Assembly (NCBI GenBank): GCA_017940605.1
Contig: JAGAYF010000018.1
Span: 1 to 32,859 of the forward strand
DNA from: Bacteroidaceae bacterium
Lineage (GTDB): Bacteria; Bacteroidota; Bacteroidia; Bacteroidales; Bacteroidaceae
DNA: 32,859 nucleotides
Direction of reading: 5' to 3'
Shown: one piece after another, positions 9,556-17,458 of the stretch
Numbering within the stretch: position 1 is the first letter of the stretch
Layout: the number at the start of each line of letters is the position of its first letter
Position numbers and translations under genes: made by a program
Notes under the pieces: generated by a model
The model's input: the letters and a program-made list of their open reading frames with translations, nothing else
What the model was told of the DNA's origin: nothing
Database searches by the model: none

Positions 9556-9855
9556 TCAGTTCTTAAAGATGTAGACGTCCTCGTTGGGCTTTTTCATGAA
9601 GTACCGCTCGCGGGCCACCTTTTCAATGGCCTTGGGACTGCTGTCCAGTTCCAGCAGCGTCTTGGTGTCCCTTTCGTATTGGTCTTCATAGTTGCTGATT
9701 TCATCCTGCAGGTGCATGATTTCCTTGTGGTGGAGAAACCTGTGGTAGAAGCTGTTCCTGTCTGCAAAGCCAACTACGGCCACAAAGATGACGATCGTCA
9801 CGAAGAAAGCGTGGCGGCTGATGAAATTCCAAATGCCAAGGAGGACTCGTTTCAC
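9556..9855 (-). CDS. FtsB/DivIC-type septum formation protein, GTG start
   Basis: 99 residues from the GTG at 9855. It has a short cytoplasmic N-terminus, one membrane helix (about 16-30), a coiled coil (about 38-70), and the family block KAIEKVARERYFMKKPNEDVY near the end. FtsB/DivIC proteins are bitopic division proteins that join FtsL and FtsQ/DivIB at the septum. An upstream ATG at 9927 would add 24 residues with no family match. It lies upstream of the minus-strand -7 box at 9877-9884, so it could not be transcribed from that promoter. The GTG places the protein at the normal family length with a leader of about 17 bases. It is divergent from queC. Confidence 0.85.
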   Translation of the reverse strand: MKRVLLGIWNFISRHAFFVTIVIFVAVVGFADRNSFYHRFLHHKEIMHLQDEISNYEDQYERDTKTLLELDSSPKAIEKVARERYFMKKPNEDVYIFKN

Positions 9856-9876
9856 TGTAAATGGGTTTATTCTATG

Positions 9877-9884
9877 CAAAATTA
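9877..9884 (-). promoter_or_regulatory. -7 promoter box for ftsB operon
   Basis: The minus strand reads TAATTTTG, an exact match to the Bacteroidota TAnnTTTG element, 22 bases before the GTG start. No clear TTTG -33 element is seen. Confidence 0.6.
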
Positions 9885-9906
9885 CGGAAAAAAACCGTTT
9901 TTTATG

Positions 9907-9914
9907 TATATTTG
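9907..9914 (+). promoter_or_regulatory. -7 promoter box for queC-queF
   Basis: The plus strand reads TATATTTG, an exact TAnnTTTG match, ending 31 bases before the queC ATG. The leader is only about 25 bases, leaving little room for a preQ1 riboswitch, and none is seen. Confidence 0.6.
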
Positions 9915-9944
9915 CACCGCAAATCAAGATATTTTTTCACAGCC

Positions 9945-10631
9945 ATGCAATCCGTCAATAAGGAAAAGGCTCTGGTCGTATTCAGTGGGGGGCAGGACTC
10001 CACCACCTGCCTGTATTGGGCCAAGCAGCGCTTCCGCGAGGTGTGGGCGCTCACCTTCAGCTACGGCCAGAAGCATTCGGCCGAGGTGGAGTGCGCCCGC
10101 AGGATAGCCCATCAGGCCCAGGTGCATTGGGACACGATGGACATCAGCTTTATCTCCCAACTGAGCCGCAACGCCCTGACCGATACTACCATCAACATGG
10201 ATGAACGGCAGCCCCAGGGCGGTCTGCCCAACACTTTCGTGCCGGGCCGCAACCTGTTCTTCCTGTCCGTTGCCGCCGTCTATGCGCGCGAGCGCGGCAT
10301 CAACCACATCGTCACCGGCGTGTCCCAGACCGACTACAGCGGTTACCCCGACTGCCGCGACGCGTTCATCAAAAGCCTGAACGTAACGCTCAATGAGGGC
10401 ATGGAGGAGCAGTTCATCCTGCACACGCCCCTCATGTGGATAGACAAGTGCGAGACCTGGGCCCTGGCCGACCAGTTGGGCGTGCTCGACCTGGTGCGCC
10501 ATGAGACCCTGACCTGCTACAACGGCATCCAGGGCGACGGGTGCGGCCACTGCCCCGCCTGCCACCTGCGCCGCGAGGGCCTGGACCGTTACCTGGCCCT
10601 GAAGTCGGCAGGCCACACCTTTACTTTCTGA
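9945..10631 (+). CDS. queC: 7-cyano-7-deazaguanine (preQ0) synthase QueC
   Basis: 228 residues from ATG 9945. The longer in-frame start at 9861 is rejected because it precedes the promoter box and adds residues with no family match. QueC is an ATP-dependent PP-loop enzyme that turns 7-carboxy-7-deazaguanine and ammonia into preQ0, in the pathway to queuosine in tRNA. The ATP-binding motif FSGGQDSTT lies at 13-21. The zinc site is four cysteines, C191, C200, C203 and C206 (CGHCPAC). The NTFVPGRN and [10 protein letters not shown] blocks are also typical. The gene lies 39 bases before queF, whose enzyme uses the product. Confidence 0.96.
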   Translation: MQSVNKEKALVVFSGGQDSTTCLYWAKQRFREVWALTFSYGQKHSAEVECARRIAHQAQVHWDTMDISFISQLSRNALTDTTINMDERQPQGGLPNTFVPGRNLFFLSVAAVYARERGINHIVTGVSQTDYSGYPDCRDAFIKSLNVTLNEGMEEQFILHTPLMWIDKCETWALADQLGVLDLVRHETLTCYNGIQGDGCGHCPACHLRREGLDRYLALKSAGHTFTF

Positions 10632-10670
10632 CAGGACGGCAATTCAACTTTCACGCAATACATACAGACT

Positions 10671-11132
10671 ATGGACCGAACCAAGGAAGGACTGAAGTCG
10701 CTGGGTGCAAAGGCCACGGCCTACGCCCAGGACTACGCGCCCCAGGTGCTGGAGGCATTTGAGAACAAGCACCCCGACCATGACTACTGGGTACGCTTCA
10801 ACTGCCCCGAGTTTACCTCGCTGTGCCCCATTACGGGCCAGCCCGATTTTGCCGAAATCCGCATCAGCTACCTGCCAGACCGCCTCATGGTCGAGAGCAA
10901 GAGCCTGAAGCTCTACTTGTTCAGTTTTCGCAACCATGGCGATTTCCATGAAGATTGCGTAAACACCATCATGAAGGACCTTATTGCCCTGATGAACCCC
11001 AAATACATTGAGGTGACGGGCTTCTTTACGCCGCGCGGCGGCATCTCCATCTATCCCTACGCCAACTACGGCCGCCCCGGCACACCCTACGAGGAACTGG
11101 CGGCCTACCGCCTGCGCCAGCACGACCTGTAG
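10671..11132 (+). CDS. queF: NADPH-dependent preQ0 reductase QueF
   Basis: 153 residues, matching the short single-domain QueF type. It reduces the nitrile of preQ0 to the aminomethyl group of preQ1 with NADPH. The catalytic cysteine is C52 in [12 protein letters not shown] and the acid is D59. The signature ESKSLKLY, which binds NADPH and defines the family, starts at E75. It follows queC in the same operon. The other queuosine genes (queD, queE, tgt, queA) are not in the window. It ends at a convergent junction with dnaX, separated by a perfect 15-bp hairpin. Confidence 0.96.
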   Translation: MDRTKEGLKSLGAKATAYAQDYAPQVLEAFENKHPDHDYWVRFNCPEFTSLCPITGQPDFAEIRISYLPDRLMVESKSLKLYLFSFRNHGDFHEDCVNTIMKDLIALMNPKYIEVTGFFTPRGGISIYPYANYGRPGTPYEELAAYRLRQHDL

Positions 11133-11302
11133 GCGCTCATGAAGGCGGTTGGGGGCATGTGGAGGGCCGTGAAGCACTTCCTTTGACCGTCATTTTCGGC
11201 AAGATCCCCGTTTTCAGCTGTTTTTGCGCCCCGTAGGCCGACCGCTTGCGCCTTGCGCGTCGGCATTTCAGGCCGCAACGCAGAAACCTTGGGCCGCAAA
11301 CG

Positions 11303-11339
11303 GAAGCCCCTGCCACTCGGAAGAAGTGGCAGGGGCTTC
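11303..11339. terminator. Perfect 15-bp hairpin between convergent queF and dnaX
   Basis: Arms 11303-11317 and 11325-11339 are perfectly complementary, with a seven-base loop. The position between two convergent genes suggests a bidirectional terminator, although neither side has a strong T run. Confidence 0.7.
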
Positions 11340-11389
11340 TGGATTGTTCCCTGGACAGGGATGGCCGGGCTGATCCCGTGGGGGCGCGC

Positions 11390-13186
11390 TCAGCTGAGGC
11401 GCAGCTGCAGTTTCTCCACCAGCGAGGCCACGGCTGGATACTCCTTTTGCATGTCTTGCAGGATGACGCGTGGGTTGAAGATGCGCTGCTGTTCCTCAAA
11501 GGTGCGCACCTTGAGGTGCAGCGTCACCCCGCTGTTCTTCAGTTGCCGGCGCAGGTATTTCTGGGCTCTTTCCACATAGGGCTGCATGGTGTTGACGGCA
11601 TTTTCGCTGTTCACCCACACGTCTATCTGGTTGCCGTCATGCAGCCGTGGGCTCATGTCGCGCATGCGGCCCTGGGCCGAGCCGTCCACGCGGGTCAGGC
11701 TGTTGATGAAGTCGTTCCAGTGCGTGGTAAACTCCTGCGGGTCTACCGGTCCTGACTGATAGGGTGTCTCTTCCTCGGCGGCCTGGGCCGGTTGTTCCGT
11801 CTCCTGCGGCGCGGGAGCAGGTTCGGGCTGCCCGTTGAGCGATACGGAGTTCATCAGTCGAAGTATTTCCTCGGGCGACAGGTTGCCCTGGACGGTCTGG
11901 ACCTCGGCCTTGGGCTGCGCGTCCAGTTGGATGTGCGGATGTGCGGCAGGCGTTTCTTCCTGTCGGGCGGCACGCGCCTCGGGAGCGGCCTTCTGTCTCT
12001 GCGGAGCTGAAGGCCGGCTCAGGTTGGTATCGGTAAATATGGGTTTTAATTCTTTCGTAGGGCCACGCCCCGCGCCGTCGTCCAGTTCGTCGGGTGTCCC
12101 TATCTGGGAAATCTCAATGAGCGCTATTTCGACCGACAGCCGCTTGTTGTTGCTGGTCTTGTATTCGTTGGCGCAGCGGTCGCACAGCTTGATGGCCTTG
12201 TACAGGAATTTTGGCTGGCACTGCAGGGCCTGTTTCTCATACTGCTGGCGCACGTCGTGGGAGACATCGAGCAACGCCGTCGTTTCGGGGTGGCGGCTCA
12301 TGAGGAGGTCGCGGAAATGGGAGGCCAGCCCGCCCATGAAGACACCGCCCGAGAAGCCCTTGCTCACAATCTCGTTGAACAGGACCATGGATTCGCTCAC
12401 CTTGTGCTGCAGCATGCAGTCGGTCATCTTGAAATAATATTCGTAGTCCAGGACGTTCAGGCAGCGCAGCACGCTGTCGTAGGTCACGTTGCCCCCGCTG
12501 AAGCTGGTCACCTGGTCAAAGATGGACAAAGAGTCGCGCATGCCGCCGTCGGCCTTTTGGGCAATGGCGTTGAGGGCGGCTTCCTCGTAGGGAATACCCT
12601 CCTTTTCGGCCACCATCTTGAGCTCGCCTATGATGTCCTCGATGCCCATCCTGTTGAAGTCGAATATTTGGCAGCGGCTCAGGATGGTGGGCAGTATCTT
12701 GTGCTTTTCCGTCGTCGCCAGTATGAAGATGACGTACGATGGAGGCTCTTCCAGGGTCTTGAGCAGGGCATTGGATGCCGCTGCGCTGAGCATGTGCACC
12801 TCGTCGAGGATGATGACCTTGTATTCGCCCAGCTGGGGCGGAATCCTCACCTGGTCGATGATGTTGCGTATGTCATCGACGGAGTTGTTGGCGGCGGCGT
12901 TCAGTTCCTGCACGTTCATGCTGCGCCCGTCGTTGAACGACTGGCAGCTTTCGCAGGCATTGCACGCCTCACCGTCGTCATGGGGGTGCAGGCAGTTGAT
13001 GGATTTTGCGAATATGCGGGCGCAAGTCGTCTTTCCCACGCCCCGCGGCCCGCAGAACAGGTAGGCACCGGCCAGCTTGCGGTTGGCGATGGCGCGCTTC
13101 AGGGTATTGGCAATGGCTTGCTGGCCCACTACGTCGTTAAACGTCTGTGGGCGGTACTTTCTGGCCGAAACGATGAAATTGTCCAT
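11390..13186 (-). CDS. dnaX: DNA polymerase III subunit gamma/tau
   Basis: 598 residues. It is the ATPase core of the clamp loader, which places the sliding clamp on DNA at the replication fork. The N-terminal AAA+ module has Walker A GPRGVGKT at 46-53, a zinc site of C65, C75, C78 and C81, Walker B (IILDEVHML), and a sensor region with LSRCQIFDF. A low-complexity Pro/Ala/Gln/Glu linker covers roughly 390-490, followed by a tau-type C-terminal region. No obvious frameshift signal for a separate gamma product was noticed. The partner subunit delta' (holB) lies 8 kb away. The 55-base leader begins with a hairpin (13209-13239). Confidence 0.97.
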   Translation of the reverse strand: MDNFIVSARKYRPQTFNDVVGQQAIANTLKRAIANRKLAGAYLFCGPRGVGKTTCARIFAKSINCLHPHDDGEACNACESCQSFNDGRSMNVQELNAAANNSVDDIRNIIDQVRIPPQLGEYKVIILDEVHMLSAAASNALLKTLEEPPSYVIFILATTEKHKILPTILSRCQIFDFNRMGIEDIIGELKMVAEKEGIPYEEAALNAIAQKADGGMRDSLSIFDQVTSFSGGNVTYDSVLRCLNVLDYEYYFKMTDCMLQHKVSESMVLFNEIVSKGFSGGVFMGGLASHFRDLLMSRHPETTALLDVSHDVRQQYEKQALQCQPKFLYKAIKLCDRCANEYKTSNNKRLSVEIALIEISQIGTPDELDDGAGRGPTKELKPIFTDTNLSRPSAPQRQKAAPEARAARQEETPAAHPHIQLDAQPKAEVQTVQGNLSPEEILRLMNSVSLNGQPEPAPAPQETEQPAQAAEEETPYQSGPVDPQEFTTHWNDFINSLTRVDGSAQGRMRDMSPRLHDGNQIDVWVNSENAVNTMQPYVERAQKYLRRQLKNSGVTLHLKVRTFEEQQRIFNPRVILQDMQKEYPAVASLVEKLQLRLS

Positions 13187-13208
13187 AATGATGTGTCGCT
13201 CTTGTTGG

Positions 13209-13239
13209 GCAGCGCATGGCGCAGTGGGCTATGCGCTGC
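13209..13239 (-). other. Hairpin at the 5' end of the dnaX leader
   Basis: Nine-base arms (13209-13217 and 13231-13239) are perfectly complementary, with a 13-base loop. The predicted start of transcription from the box at 13246-13253 is near 13241, so the stem would be at the very 5' end of the mRNA. Confidence 0.55.
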
Positions 13240-13245
13240 TTTGTG

Positions 13246-13253
13246 CAAAGGTA
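13246..13253 (-). promoter_or_regulatory. -7 promoter box for dnaX
   Basis: The minus strand reads TACCTTTG, an exact TAnnTTTG match, ending 59 bases before the dnaX ATG. No clear -33 element is seen. Confidence 0.6.
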
Positions 13254-13330
13254 TAAAAAGCTGTTGAATTGTCGTAGGTTTTCCCAGCCTTTTTTCAGAA
13301 TAAAAATTGTGCCGTTTCTGTAGTTTTTTC

Positions 13331-13338
13331 CAACTTTG
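13331..13338 (+). promoter_or_regulatory. Likely -7 promoter box for the ECF sigma operon
   Basis: CAACTTTG matches TAnnTTTG at all but the first base. It lies about 45 bases before the sigma gene start, in the region divergent from dnaX. No own-factor autoregulatory motif was recognised. Confidence 0.4.
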
Positions 13339-13382
13339 CAGCGTCTAATGGGCAAATAAAATCATTATAGCAGCCAATATCT

Positions 13383-13916
13383 ATGTTTTCCAAGAAGAAA
13401 GACAGGCCCGGCAGGGCCGCAGGCACGTCCGCTTCCCCTGGCGACGGCTTCTCAGCCCTCGTCAAGGAGCACCGCAGCACGATCTACACCGTGTGCTACA
13501 TGTTTTCCAAGGACCAACAGGAGGTGGACGATTTGTTTCAGGAGACTCTCATCCGCCTGTGGCAGGGGTGGGAGCACTTTGAGGGGCGCAGCGAGGTCCG
13601 CACCTGGGTGTACCGCGTCGCGCTCAATACCTGCATCAGCGCAGACCGCAGGAAGAAACGCCGCAAGGCCGTTCCGCTGATGGAAGGGCTGGACATGTTT
13701 GACGAAAACGACGGCGACAACCGCCAGAACCGCTTGCTGCACGCGCGGATACAGCGGTTGCAGCCCTTTGACCGCGCCATCGTGCTGCTTTGGCTCGAAA
13801 ACCTGTCCTATGACGAGATTGGGGCCATCGTCGGCATCACTGCCAAGCACGTATCGGTGCGGCTGTACCGCATTAAAGAACAATTAAAACAAATGAATCA
13901 AGACAATGGAGACTGA
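13383..13916 (+). CDS. RNA polymerase ECF-type sigma factor
   Basis: 177 residues. Region 2 spans roughly 28-95 (EVDDLFQETLIRLWQGWEHF, RSEVRTWVYRVALNTCISA) and contains the -10-recognition and core-binding helices. Region 4 spans roughly 125-172 (LSYDEIGAIVGITAKHVSVRL), a helix-turn-helix for the -35 element. There is no region 3, as in the ECF group. The start at 13383 gives a basic N-terminus before region 2. The stop lies inside the next gene (11-base overlap), so the two are translationally coupled. ECF factors are usually held by an anti-sigma factor encoded next door, and the overlapping membrane protein is the obvious candidate. Confidence 0.92.
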   Translation: MFSKKKDRPGRAAGTSASPGDGFSALVKEHRSTIYTVCYMFSKDQQEVDDLFQETLIRLWQGWEHFEGRSEVRTWVYRVALNTCISADRRKKRRKAVPLMEGLDMFDENDGDNRQNRLLHARIQRLQPFDRAIVLLWLENLSYDEIGAIVGITAKHVSVRLYRIKEQLKQMNQDNGD

Positions 13917-14544
13917 GAAGAAGACAATGGAGGAACTGGACGCGATGCGCGCCCAGATTGCCCAACTGAAGGAAAAGATTGCCAGGCAGGGCCGCCTCAA
14001 CGAGGCGCATGTGAGGAAACTGGTGCGCCGCGACATGAGGTTTGTGGTGAACTATACGCGCGTGCAGAGCTTCCTGCTCATTCCGTTCGGCCTGCTCCTG
14101 TGGTTTGCCTGCTGGCGGTGGATGAATGTCTCGGCTTGGCTGTTCGTCTACGCGTCGCTGGTGCTGATTGTCACGGGCTGGCTGGACTGGAGGAACAACA
14201 TGGTGAAGGAACGGGCCTACGACGGCAACCTTGTCAAGATGGCGGAGCTCCTGGTGGGGATGAAGAAGCGGCGCGTGCGCTATCTGCTGGCCGAAGTACC
14301 CTTTGTCATCATCCTGGTCGTGTGGGCGGTGTGCGAATACAAGGCAAGCATCCAGGGACGGCTGGGAGACGTTCCCGATGACTCGGCATGGTATGCCGCG
14401 TTGATACCCATCCTGTTCGGAGCCCTGCTGGGCGGCCTGGCCGGGGGCTGGATCTTCCTCAAGGCCCAGCGGGCGAACGCCGCTGCCATAGCAGAGATTG
14501 AAGATTTCCTGAAATCGGCAGCCGACGAGGATTCCCCCGAATGA
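13906..14544 (+). CDS. Four-helix membrane protein coupled to the ECF sigma factor
   Basis: 212 residues. The N-terminal 40 residues are strongly charged and predicted to form a coiled coil (MEELDAMRAQIAQLKEKIAR). Four membrane helices follow at about 54-71, 75-92, 128-145 and 162-185, with a charged loop between the second and third (GNLVKMAELLVGMKKRR). It ends in an acidic tail. It overlaps the sigma gene by 11 bases. It has no FecR, zinc-finger or RseA-like motif that I can recognise. By position it could be a membrane-bound partner or inhibitor of the sigma factor, with the coiled coil facing the cytoplasm; this is inference from gene order alone. Similar sigma-linked proteins appear, from memory, in other Bacteroidales. 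Confidence 0.82.
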   Translation: METEKKTMEELDAMRAQIAQLKEKIARQGRLNEAHVRKLVRRDMRFVVNYTRVQSFLLIPFGLLLWFACWRWMNVSAWLFVYASLVLIVTGWLDWRNNMVKERAYDGNLVKMAELLVGMKKRRVRYLLAEVPFVIILVVWAVCEYKASIQGRLGDVPDDSAWYAALIPILFGALLGGLAGGWIFLKAQRANAAAIAEIEDFLKSAADEDSPE

Positions 14545-14610
14545 CGCGGGGCGCTTGGGGCGGCATTTGCCCGCTTTCGCAACTTTTTTTGCAAAAAAAC
14601 AGTTGGATGT

Positions 14611-14641
14611 TTTGTGGAAAGGATTTTCTTTCTTACTTTTG
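14611..14641 (+). promoter_or_regulatory. Complete Bacteroidota promoter for frr-rsgA
   Basis: TTTG at 14611-14614, then 19 bases, then TACTTTTG at 14634-14641. This is a full match to the TTTG-N19-21-TAnnTTTG consensus, ending 23 bases before the frr ATG. Confidence 0.8.
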
Positions 14642-14664
14642 TTCCAACTAATATTTGAGAAACC

Positions 14665-15225
14665 ATGTTTGATGTAAAGCAATGTCTCGCCGACTGCGAG
14701 GAAAAAATGCAGATGGCCGCGATGTATCTTGAGGACGCCCTGTCCCACATACGCGCCGGCAAAGCAAATGTCCACATCCTGGACGCAATTCGGGTGGATT
14801 CCTATGGAACGCAGGTGCCCCTCAACAATGTCTCGGCCATTACCACGCCAGACCAGCGCACCATCGCCATAAAGCCGTGGGACAAGAGCATGTTCCGCGT
14901 GATTGAAAAGGCAATTATCGATTCGTCCATAGGAATCATGCCTGAAAACAACGGAGAAATCATCCGCCTGTGCATTCCGCCCCTCACCGAGGAGCGCCGC
15001 AAGCAGATTGCCAAGGAGTGCAGCAAGGAAGCCGAGAATGCGAAGGTCGGCGTGCGGAATGCGCGCCGCGACGGCATAGACAAGCTGAAGAAAGCCATCA
15101 AGGACGGCCTGAGCGAGGACGCTGAGAAGGATGCCGAGGCGCAACTGCAAAAGATTCACGACCGTTACATGAAGACGATCGAGGAATTGTTGGCCAAGAA
15201 AGAGAAAGAACTGATGACTGTCTGA
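14665..15225 (+). CDS. frr: Ribosome recycling factor
   Basis: 186 residues, the standard length. With EF-G it splits the post-termination ribosome. Conserved blocks include LSHIRAGKANVHILD near residue 26, the PLNNVSAITTPDQRTIAIKPWD block, and the long C-terminal helix ending with DGLSEDAEKDAEAQLQKI. The gene has its own strong promoter, and its stop codon is directly followed by the ATG of rsgA. In many bacteria pyrH precedes frr; here pyrH is about 9 kb away on the other strand. Confidence 0.97.
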   Translation: MFDVKQCLADCEEKMQMAAMYLEDALSHIRAGKANVHILDAIRVDSYGTQVPLNNVSAITTPDQRTIAIKPWDKSMFRVIEKAIIDSSIGIMPENNGEIIRLCIPPLTEERRKQIAKECSKEAENAKVGVRNARRDGIDKLKKAIKDGLSEDAEKDAEAQLQKIHDRYMKTIEELLAKKEKELMTV

Positions 15226-16161
15226 ATGCAGGGACTCGTTATCCAGAGTACGGGCAGTTGGTACGGGGTTCGTGTTGACGGAGATGGGCGTGTGCTGAAG
15301 TGCAAGGTGAAAGGGCACTTCCGCTTGCGCGGCATCCGCAGCACGAACCCCGTTGCCATTGGCGACAGGGTGTCCGTGCAGGAGAACCCCGACGGAACGG
15401 CCTACATCTGCGAGATTCAGGAGCGCCGCAACTACATCATCCGCCGCGCGTCCAACCTGTCCAAGCAGAGCCACATACTGGCGGCCAACCTGGACCAGGT
15501 ATTGCTGCTGGTCACGGTTAACCACCCCGTTACGAGCACGGTATTCGTAGACCGCTTCCTGGCATCGGCCGAGGCCTACCGCATTCCCGTCGTCCTGGTC
15601 TTCAACAAGAAGGACTGCTTCACGGAAGAGGAAAAATCAACGGTAAAGAAACTGATGGAACTCTATCGGGCGATGGACTACACCTGCCTGGCCACCTCGG
15701 TCAAGGAGGGTTGGGGGCTTGATGCGCTCCCTGCCATGCTGGCCGGCCGCGTAACGCTCGTCGCCGGCAACTCAGGCGTGGGCAAGAGCGCCCTGCTGAA
15801 CCGCCTGATACCAGGAGCCAACGTGCGCACCGCACCCATCTCCGACACCCACAATGCCGGCATGCACACAACCACCTTCAGCGAACTCTTTGACCTGCCC
15901 GGCGGCGGCTCGCTCATTGATGTGCCCGGCGTCAAGGGCTTCGGTACGTTCGACTTCGAGCGCGAGGAAGTGTCGCACTACTTCCGCGACATCTTTGCGC
16001 TTTCCCGCGACTGCCGCTTCTCCAATTGCCTGCACCTGGAAGAGCCGGGCTGCGCCGTCAGGGCTGCCCTGGAGCAGGACGGCCTTGCCCTCTCCCGCTA
16101 CCAGGCATACCTGAGCATGCTGGACGACAAGGAAGAGGGCAAGTACAGGGCGGCCTATTAG
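15226..16161 (+). CDS. rsgA: Small-subunit biogenesis GTPase RsgA
   Basis: 311 residues. RsgA is a circularly permuted GTPase that checks late 30S maturation. The order seen is an N-terminal OB fold (about 1-80), then G4 NKKD at 127-130, G1 GNSGVGKS at 181-188 and G3 DVPG at 232-235. A C-terminal zinc site follows with C263, C268, H270 and C276. This G4-G1-G3 order is diagnostic of the family. The ATG touches the frr stop (no spacer), so the two ribosome genes are coupled. Its stop is only 8 bases from that of the convergent reductase gene, with no terminator seen between them. Confidence 0.97.
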   Translation: MQGLVIQSTGSWYGVRVDGDGRVLKCKVKGHFRLRGIRSTNPVAIGDRVSVQENPDGTAYICEIQERRNYIIRRASNLSKQSHILAANLDQVLLLVTVNHPVTSTVFVDRFLASAEAYRIPVVLVFNKKDCFTEEEKSTVKKLMELYRAMDYTCLATSVKEGWGLDALPAMLAGRVTLVAGNSGVGKSALLNRLIPGANVRTAPISDTHNAGMHTTTFSELFDLPGGGSLIDVPGVKGFGTFDFEREEVSHYFRDIFALSRDCRFSNCLHLEEPGCAVRAALEQDGLALSRYQAYLSMLDDKEEGKYRAAY

Positions 16162-16169
16162 CCGTTGGG

Positions 16170-17021
16170 TCAGAGGCGGTAGTTGGATATGAGATAGTGC
16201 ACGAACTGCGGGTCGCCAAAGTCGATGGTGCCTGCATCGTGCTGGTTGAGCGTGGCAATCTGCTGCATGTCGCCCTCCGTCAGTTGGAAGTCAAATACAT
16301 CCAGATTCTGCTCCATGCGTTCCCTGTGGCTGCTCTTGGGGATGGCCACGATGCCGCGCTGTACCAGCCAGCGCAGGGCCACTTGCGCTGCCGACTTGCC
16401 GTAAGGGCGGCCTATGTCGGCCAGCAGCTCGTTCCGCGTAATGCCGTCGACGCCCTGTCCGCCCAGCGGACCCCAGGCCGTCTGGCGTGTGCCAAATTCC
16501 TGCAGGCAGGGCTGTATGCCATTTTGCTGAATCAGGACGTTGGTCTGCAGCTGGTTCATCATGGGCTTGACGTCGACGTGCAGGCCGAAGTCGACAAACC
16601 GCCCCGCCTGGAAGTTGGATACGCCGATGGCCCTCACCTTGCCCTGGCTGAGGGCTTTCTCCATGGCGCGCCACGTGCCGAACACGTCGCCGTAGGCTTG
16701 GTGTATCAGCAGCAGGTCAATGTAGTCGGTCTGCAACTTTCGCAGGCTCTCCTCAATGCTCCGCATGGCCTTGTCCTCGCCGGCGTTGGACACCCACACC
16801 TTAGTCGTCAGGAACAAGTCGTTGCGCCCAATGCCGCTCTTCTTCCATGCGCGGCCCACGCCCTCTTCGTTCCGGTATGCCTGGGCCGTGTCAATGTGCC
16901 TGTACCCAACGGCCAAGGCATCGCTCACGCAGCGTTCGCACTCCTGCGGATCAACCAAGAACACGCCGTACCCCAGGGCGGGTACTTTGACTCCATTTGA
17001 TAATTCTATGTATTCCATCAT
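16170..17021 (-). CDS. Aldo/keto reductase
   Basis: 283 residues, a typical AKR of the 2,5-diketo-gluconate reductase-like group. It is an NADPH-dependent carbonyl reductase of the TIM-barrel fold. The catalytic tetrad is present as D44, Y49, K74 and H107 (HIDTAQAYRNEEGVG, TTKVWV, LLLIHQ). The cofactor-binding end has AIPKSSHRERMEQNLDVFDF. Two consecutive ATG codons open the gene and either may be used. It is a single gene with its own promoter box 23 bases upstream. The substrate cannot be read from the sequence. Confidence 0.94.
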   Translation of the reverse strand: MMEYIELSNGVKVPALGYGVFLVDPQECERCVSDALAVGYRHIDTAQAYRNEEGVGRAWKKSGIGRNDLFLTTKVWVSNAGEDKAMRSIEESLRKLQTDYIDLLLIHQAYGDVFGTWRAMEKALSQGKVRAIGVSNFQAGRFVDFGLHVDVKPMMNQLQTNVLIQQNGIQPCLQEFGTRQTAWGPLGGQGVDGITRNELLADIGRPYGKSAAQVALRWLVQRGIVAIPKSSHRERMEQNLDVFDFQLTEGDMQQIATLNQHDAGTIDFGDPQFVHYLISNYRL

Positions 17022-17043
17022 GTTTAAGTGAATGTTTCGGTTG

Positions 17044-17051
17044 CAAATTTA
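17044..17051 (-). promoter_or_regulatory. -7 promoter box for the aldo/keto reductase gene
   Basis: The minus strand reads TAAATTTG, an exact TAnnTTTG match, 22 bases before the start codon. Confidence 0.6.
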
Positions 17052-17436
17052 CGGAAACTTTCTCTCCTGCCCCTAAAACATATTACAGATGTGCTGTTTC
17101 CTTTTACGGAATGTCCCTGGCGCGGCCTGCCGTGCCCCGTGGCCCGTGGGGTGGGTATGAATGCCGTTTTTTACGCCCTGCAGGGCGGTTTTTCAGGCCG
17201 CGTCGGCCGGTGGCTCATGCCTTGTTGGTCGGCGTTTCACGCCTTGCAGGATTTTTCTCGGGCCGCAATCTGGAACTTCTTCCTTCCGCCGGTCGTGCGC
17301 TGTACATGGGGCTGCATGTGCCTCTGCCTGCGGGGTTTTCTGTGCCGTGCTGTGAATGACTTTCTGCCATGTTATATATTTTTAACATAGTCGCCTTTGG
17401 TGCGACTTCAGTTTTTCTTGCATTTATGCGCATGGA
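17052..17436. other. GC-rich gene-free stretch between the reductase and ackA
   Basis: Several frames are open on plus across 17100-17390, but their translations look like noise with no recognisable fold, so I call no gene. Two adjacent stems, 17369-17374 with 17383-17388 and 17389-17394 with 17402-17407, are followed by a T5 run at 17412-17416. They look like a terminator for a plus-strand transcript although no plus-strand gene precedes them. Short strings in this stretch recur in the gap at 11249-11299. Confidence 0.4.
17389..17416 (+). terminator. Possible orphan terminator
   Basis: The stem AGTCGC/GCGACT with a seven-base loop is followed by a T5 run. No upstream plus-strand gene was found, so it would end an unrecognised short transcript or be coincidental. 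Confidence 0.3.
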
Positions 17437-17458
17437 TGAATAGTTTGTGCCAATTTCT

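Noticed and set aside
9945-11132. preQ1 riboswitch in front of queC
   Set aside because: The leader from the -7 box is only about 25 bases and shows no preQ1 aptamer pattern.
14555-14590. Weak stem followed by T7 after the sigma-linked membrane protein
   Set aside because: Only four base pairs are supported, and the stem is separated from the T run; not enough to call a terminator.
17028-17390. 120-codon open frame on plus upstream of ackA
   Set aside because: It overlaps the promoter of the aldo/keto reductase gene, has a doubtful start, and the protein looks like random Cys/Trp-rich sequence.
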